DNA of 64,000 nucleotides, taken from positions 5,022,001 through 5,086,000 of the forward strand of contig NZ_CP011253.3 of the NCBI RefSeq assembly GCF_000972785.3. Reading direction: 5' to 3'. The notes below the pieces were generated by a model. It saw nothing but the letters and a program-made list of their open reading frames with translations, was not told where the DNA came from and ran no database searches. Of this stretch, positions 62,837-64,000 are shown one piece after another. A program made the translations under genes and the position numbers. The stretch comes from Pandoraea oxalativorans. Lineage in GTDB: Bacteria; Pseudomonadota; Gammaproteobacteria; Burkholderiales; Burkholderiaceae. Each line of letters opens with the position of its first letter. Position 1 is the stretch's first letter.

Positions 62837-64000
62837 TCACCCGCGCAGCAACCCGAAGCGCCTGAGCTTGCGATACAGCGTGTTGCGGCTCACGCCGAGC
62901 CGTCGCGCTGCGGCGCTCACCTGCCCCTGACAGGCGTCGAGCGCCGCTCGCAGCGCCTGACGCTCCGCTGCTTCCAAAGGTGCCTCGGACAATCCGTCGG
63001 CCGGTGAATTGGACGATGACGCAGACGGTGAGGCGTCCGCCATCGCGATGTCCGCTTCGCGCAGTTCGCCCGGCAGATCGTCGACGGTGACGACGCCGTT
63101 CTCGCTGAGCGCCACCAGCGTGCGGATGACGCTGCGTAGCTGACGCACATTCCCCGGCCACGCGTGATGACACAACCGGTCGAGCGCAGCGGGCGTCACA
63201 TGCACGGCAGGACAACGGCCCGACGACTCCGCCTGTGCGAACAGCCGCTGAATCACCTCGACCTTGTCCTCGCGCTCGCGCAACGGCGGCACGGTGACTT
63301 CGAGCCCACTCAGACGATAGAACAGATCCTCGCGAAACAGCCGTTCGCCGATACGTTCGGAGAGATCGCGATGCGTGGCGCTCAGCACGCGAATGCCCAG
63401 CGGCACCGGCTCGCCACCACCCAGCGGCGACACCATCCGGTCCTCCAGCACCCGCAGCAAGCGCGTTTGCATCGCGAACGGCATGTCGCCGATCTCGTCG
63501 AGAAACAACGTGCCGCCGTTCGCCTGCCACAGCTTGCCCGCCATCCCCTCTTTGCGCGCACCGGTGAAGCTGCCGCCCACATAGCCGAACAATTCGCTTT
63601 CGATCAACGACTCGGGAATTGCCGCGCAATTGAGTGCGACGAACGGCCCGCCCGAGCGCGCACTCGCTGCGTGCACCGCGCGCGCGAACACTTCTTTGCC
63701 GCTTCCCGTTTCACCCCGAATCAGCACGGGCACGTCGTGCGCGAAGACGCGGCATGCGCGTGCAAACGCGCGCGCCAGCGTGCGATCGGAGAACGGTTCC
63801 GTGACCACTTCCGGCACAGTGCGCGACACACCGGGCGCACGCCGGAGTGCGCGCGCGGGCGCGCGCAGCATCGCCAGCAGCGACTCGCCCGCGTTCGCAC
63901 CGGTGTTGGCGTGCAACGGCCAGCACGTACTCGGCGACGGATGCGCCTGCGCGAGCAAGGTATCGAGCGTCTGCACGAACCATCGGTCGACGCGAGTGCC
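62837..64000 (-). CDS. Sigma-54-dependent activator, AcoR-like (N-terminus outside window)
   Basis: C-terminal part of a bacterial enhancer-binding protein; the frame stays open to the right edge (codons before 63976 read R-V-D-R-W-F-V-Q-T-L-D). The visible AAA+ domain has Walker A GETGSGKE, ESELFGY, Walker B GGTLFLDEIGDMP and LFREDLFYRLSGLEVTVPPL; the sigma-54 contact loop reads G-S-F-T-G-A rather than G-A-F-T-G-A. A Fis-type helix-turn-helix is at the end. AcoR-like proteins have an N-terminal GAF domain, not visible here. Its target is unknown. Confidence 0.93.
   Translation of the reverse strand, partial: GTRVDRWFVQTLDTLLAQAHPSPSTCWPLHANTGANAGESLLAMLRAPARALRRAPGVSRTVPEVVTEPFSDRTLARAFARACRVFAHDVPVLIRGETGSGKEVFARAVHAASARSGGPFVALNCAAIPESLIESELFGYVGGSFTGARKEGMAGKLWQANGGTLFLDEIGDMPFAMQTRLLRVLEDRMVSPLGGGEPVPLGIRVLSATHRDLSERIGERLFREDLFYRLSGLEVTVPPLREREDKVEVIQRLFAQAESSGRCPAVHVTPAALDRLCHHAWPGNVRQLRSVIRTLVALSENGVVTVDDLPGELREADIAMADASPSASSSNSPADGLSEAPLEAAERQALRAALDACQGQVSAAARRLGVSRNTLYRKLRRFGLLRG

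Noticed and set aside
62837..64000. The AcoR-like activator as the regulator of the sigma-54 promoter at 29209
   Set aside because: They are 33 kb apart with no shared motif seen; nothing in the sequence links them.

Overview
The window is GC-rich, densely packed chromosomal DNA from a betaproteobacterium. The order hemA-prfA-prmC-grxD-ubiX, the DsbC/M61-peptidase/UbiH-type hydroxylase cluster, a solitary IF-1 gene, and the EttA, YchF and CreA genes all point to Burkholderiaceae. A Pandoraea-like genome is my best guess, but this is inference from gene content and not a database result. I see no insertion sequence, phage, CRISPR array or rRNA operon.

Layout. 1-4.5 kb: end of an unrecognised gene, a secreted trypsin-like protease, and an azoreductase/pirin pair facing a LysR regulator across a palindromic operator candidate. 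4.6-9.5 kb: M61 peptidase, DsbC and a ubiquinone-type hydroxylase on the minus strand, then a zinc metallopeptidase whose last codons are frameshifted. 9.7-11.6 kb: YchF and a RelE/ParE-Phd type toxin-antitoxin pair. 11.8-14 kb: a GntR regulator divergent from a DASS-type anion transporter, with a perfect 10-bp inverted repeat between them. 14.3-17.2 kb: GT87, GT2 and GtrA genes for lipid-linked sugar transfer. 17.4-22.3 kb: a penicillin-acylase family enzyme, a DHA2 drug exporter and a GlsB-type membrane protein. 22.6-26.9 kb: the housekeeping run hemA to ubiX. 27-29 kb: small secreted or membrane proteins, including a 38-residue lipoprotein.

29.0-34.7 kb is the most interesting stretch. A textbook sigma-54 promoter, preceded by a cluster of palindromes, lies about 55 bp before a strong intrinsic terminator. 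This predicts a roughly 80-nt sigma-54-dependent small RNA, or an attenuated leader. Downstream is a compact sensory operon: a soluble double-PAS chemoreceptor, CheR, CheD and a protein with three CheW domains, with no CheA, CheB or CheY in view. 34.9-43.3 kb: patatin-like lipase with 3-hydroxybutyrate dehydrogenase, EttA, ferredoxin, a MazG-like hydrolase, a metallophosphoesterase, an acylphosphatase lacking the usual catalytic Asn, IF-1 and a CBS protein.

43.5-61.2 kb: an MFS transporter and a glycine-zipper lipoprotein, then an exopolysaccharide locus. It holds a WcaJ-type initiating transferase, WecG-type transferase, GMC oxidoreductase, epimerase, Wzx, a GH44 glucanase-like lipoprotein, Wzy, Wza, a Wzc-like chain-length protein with a broken P-loop, a DUF6492-like protein and an acyltransferase. 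Together they can start, modify, flip, polymerise, trim and export a polymer, but few glycosyltransferases are present. 61.2-64 kb: a zinc-ribbon protein with a natural seven-His tail, tRNA-Glu and tRNA-Ala, a gene remnant, CreA, and the C-terminal part of an AcoR-like sigma-54 activator that runs off the window.
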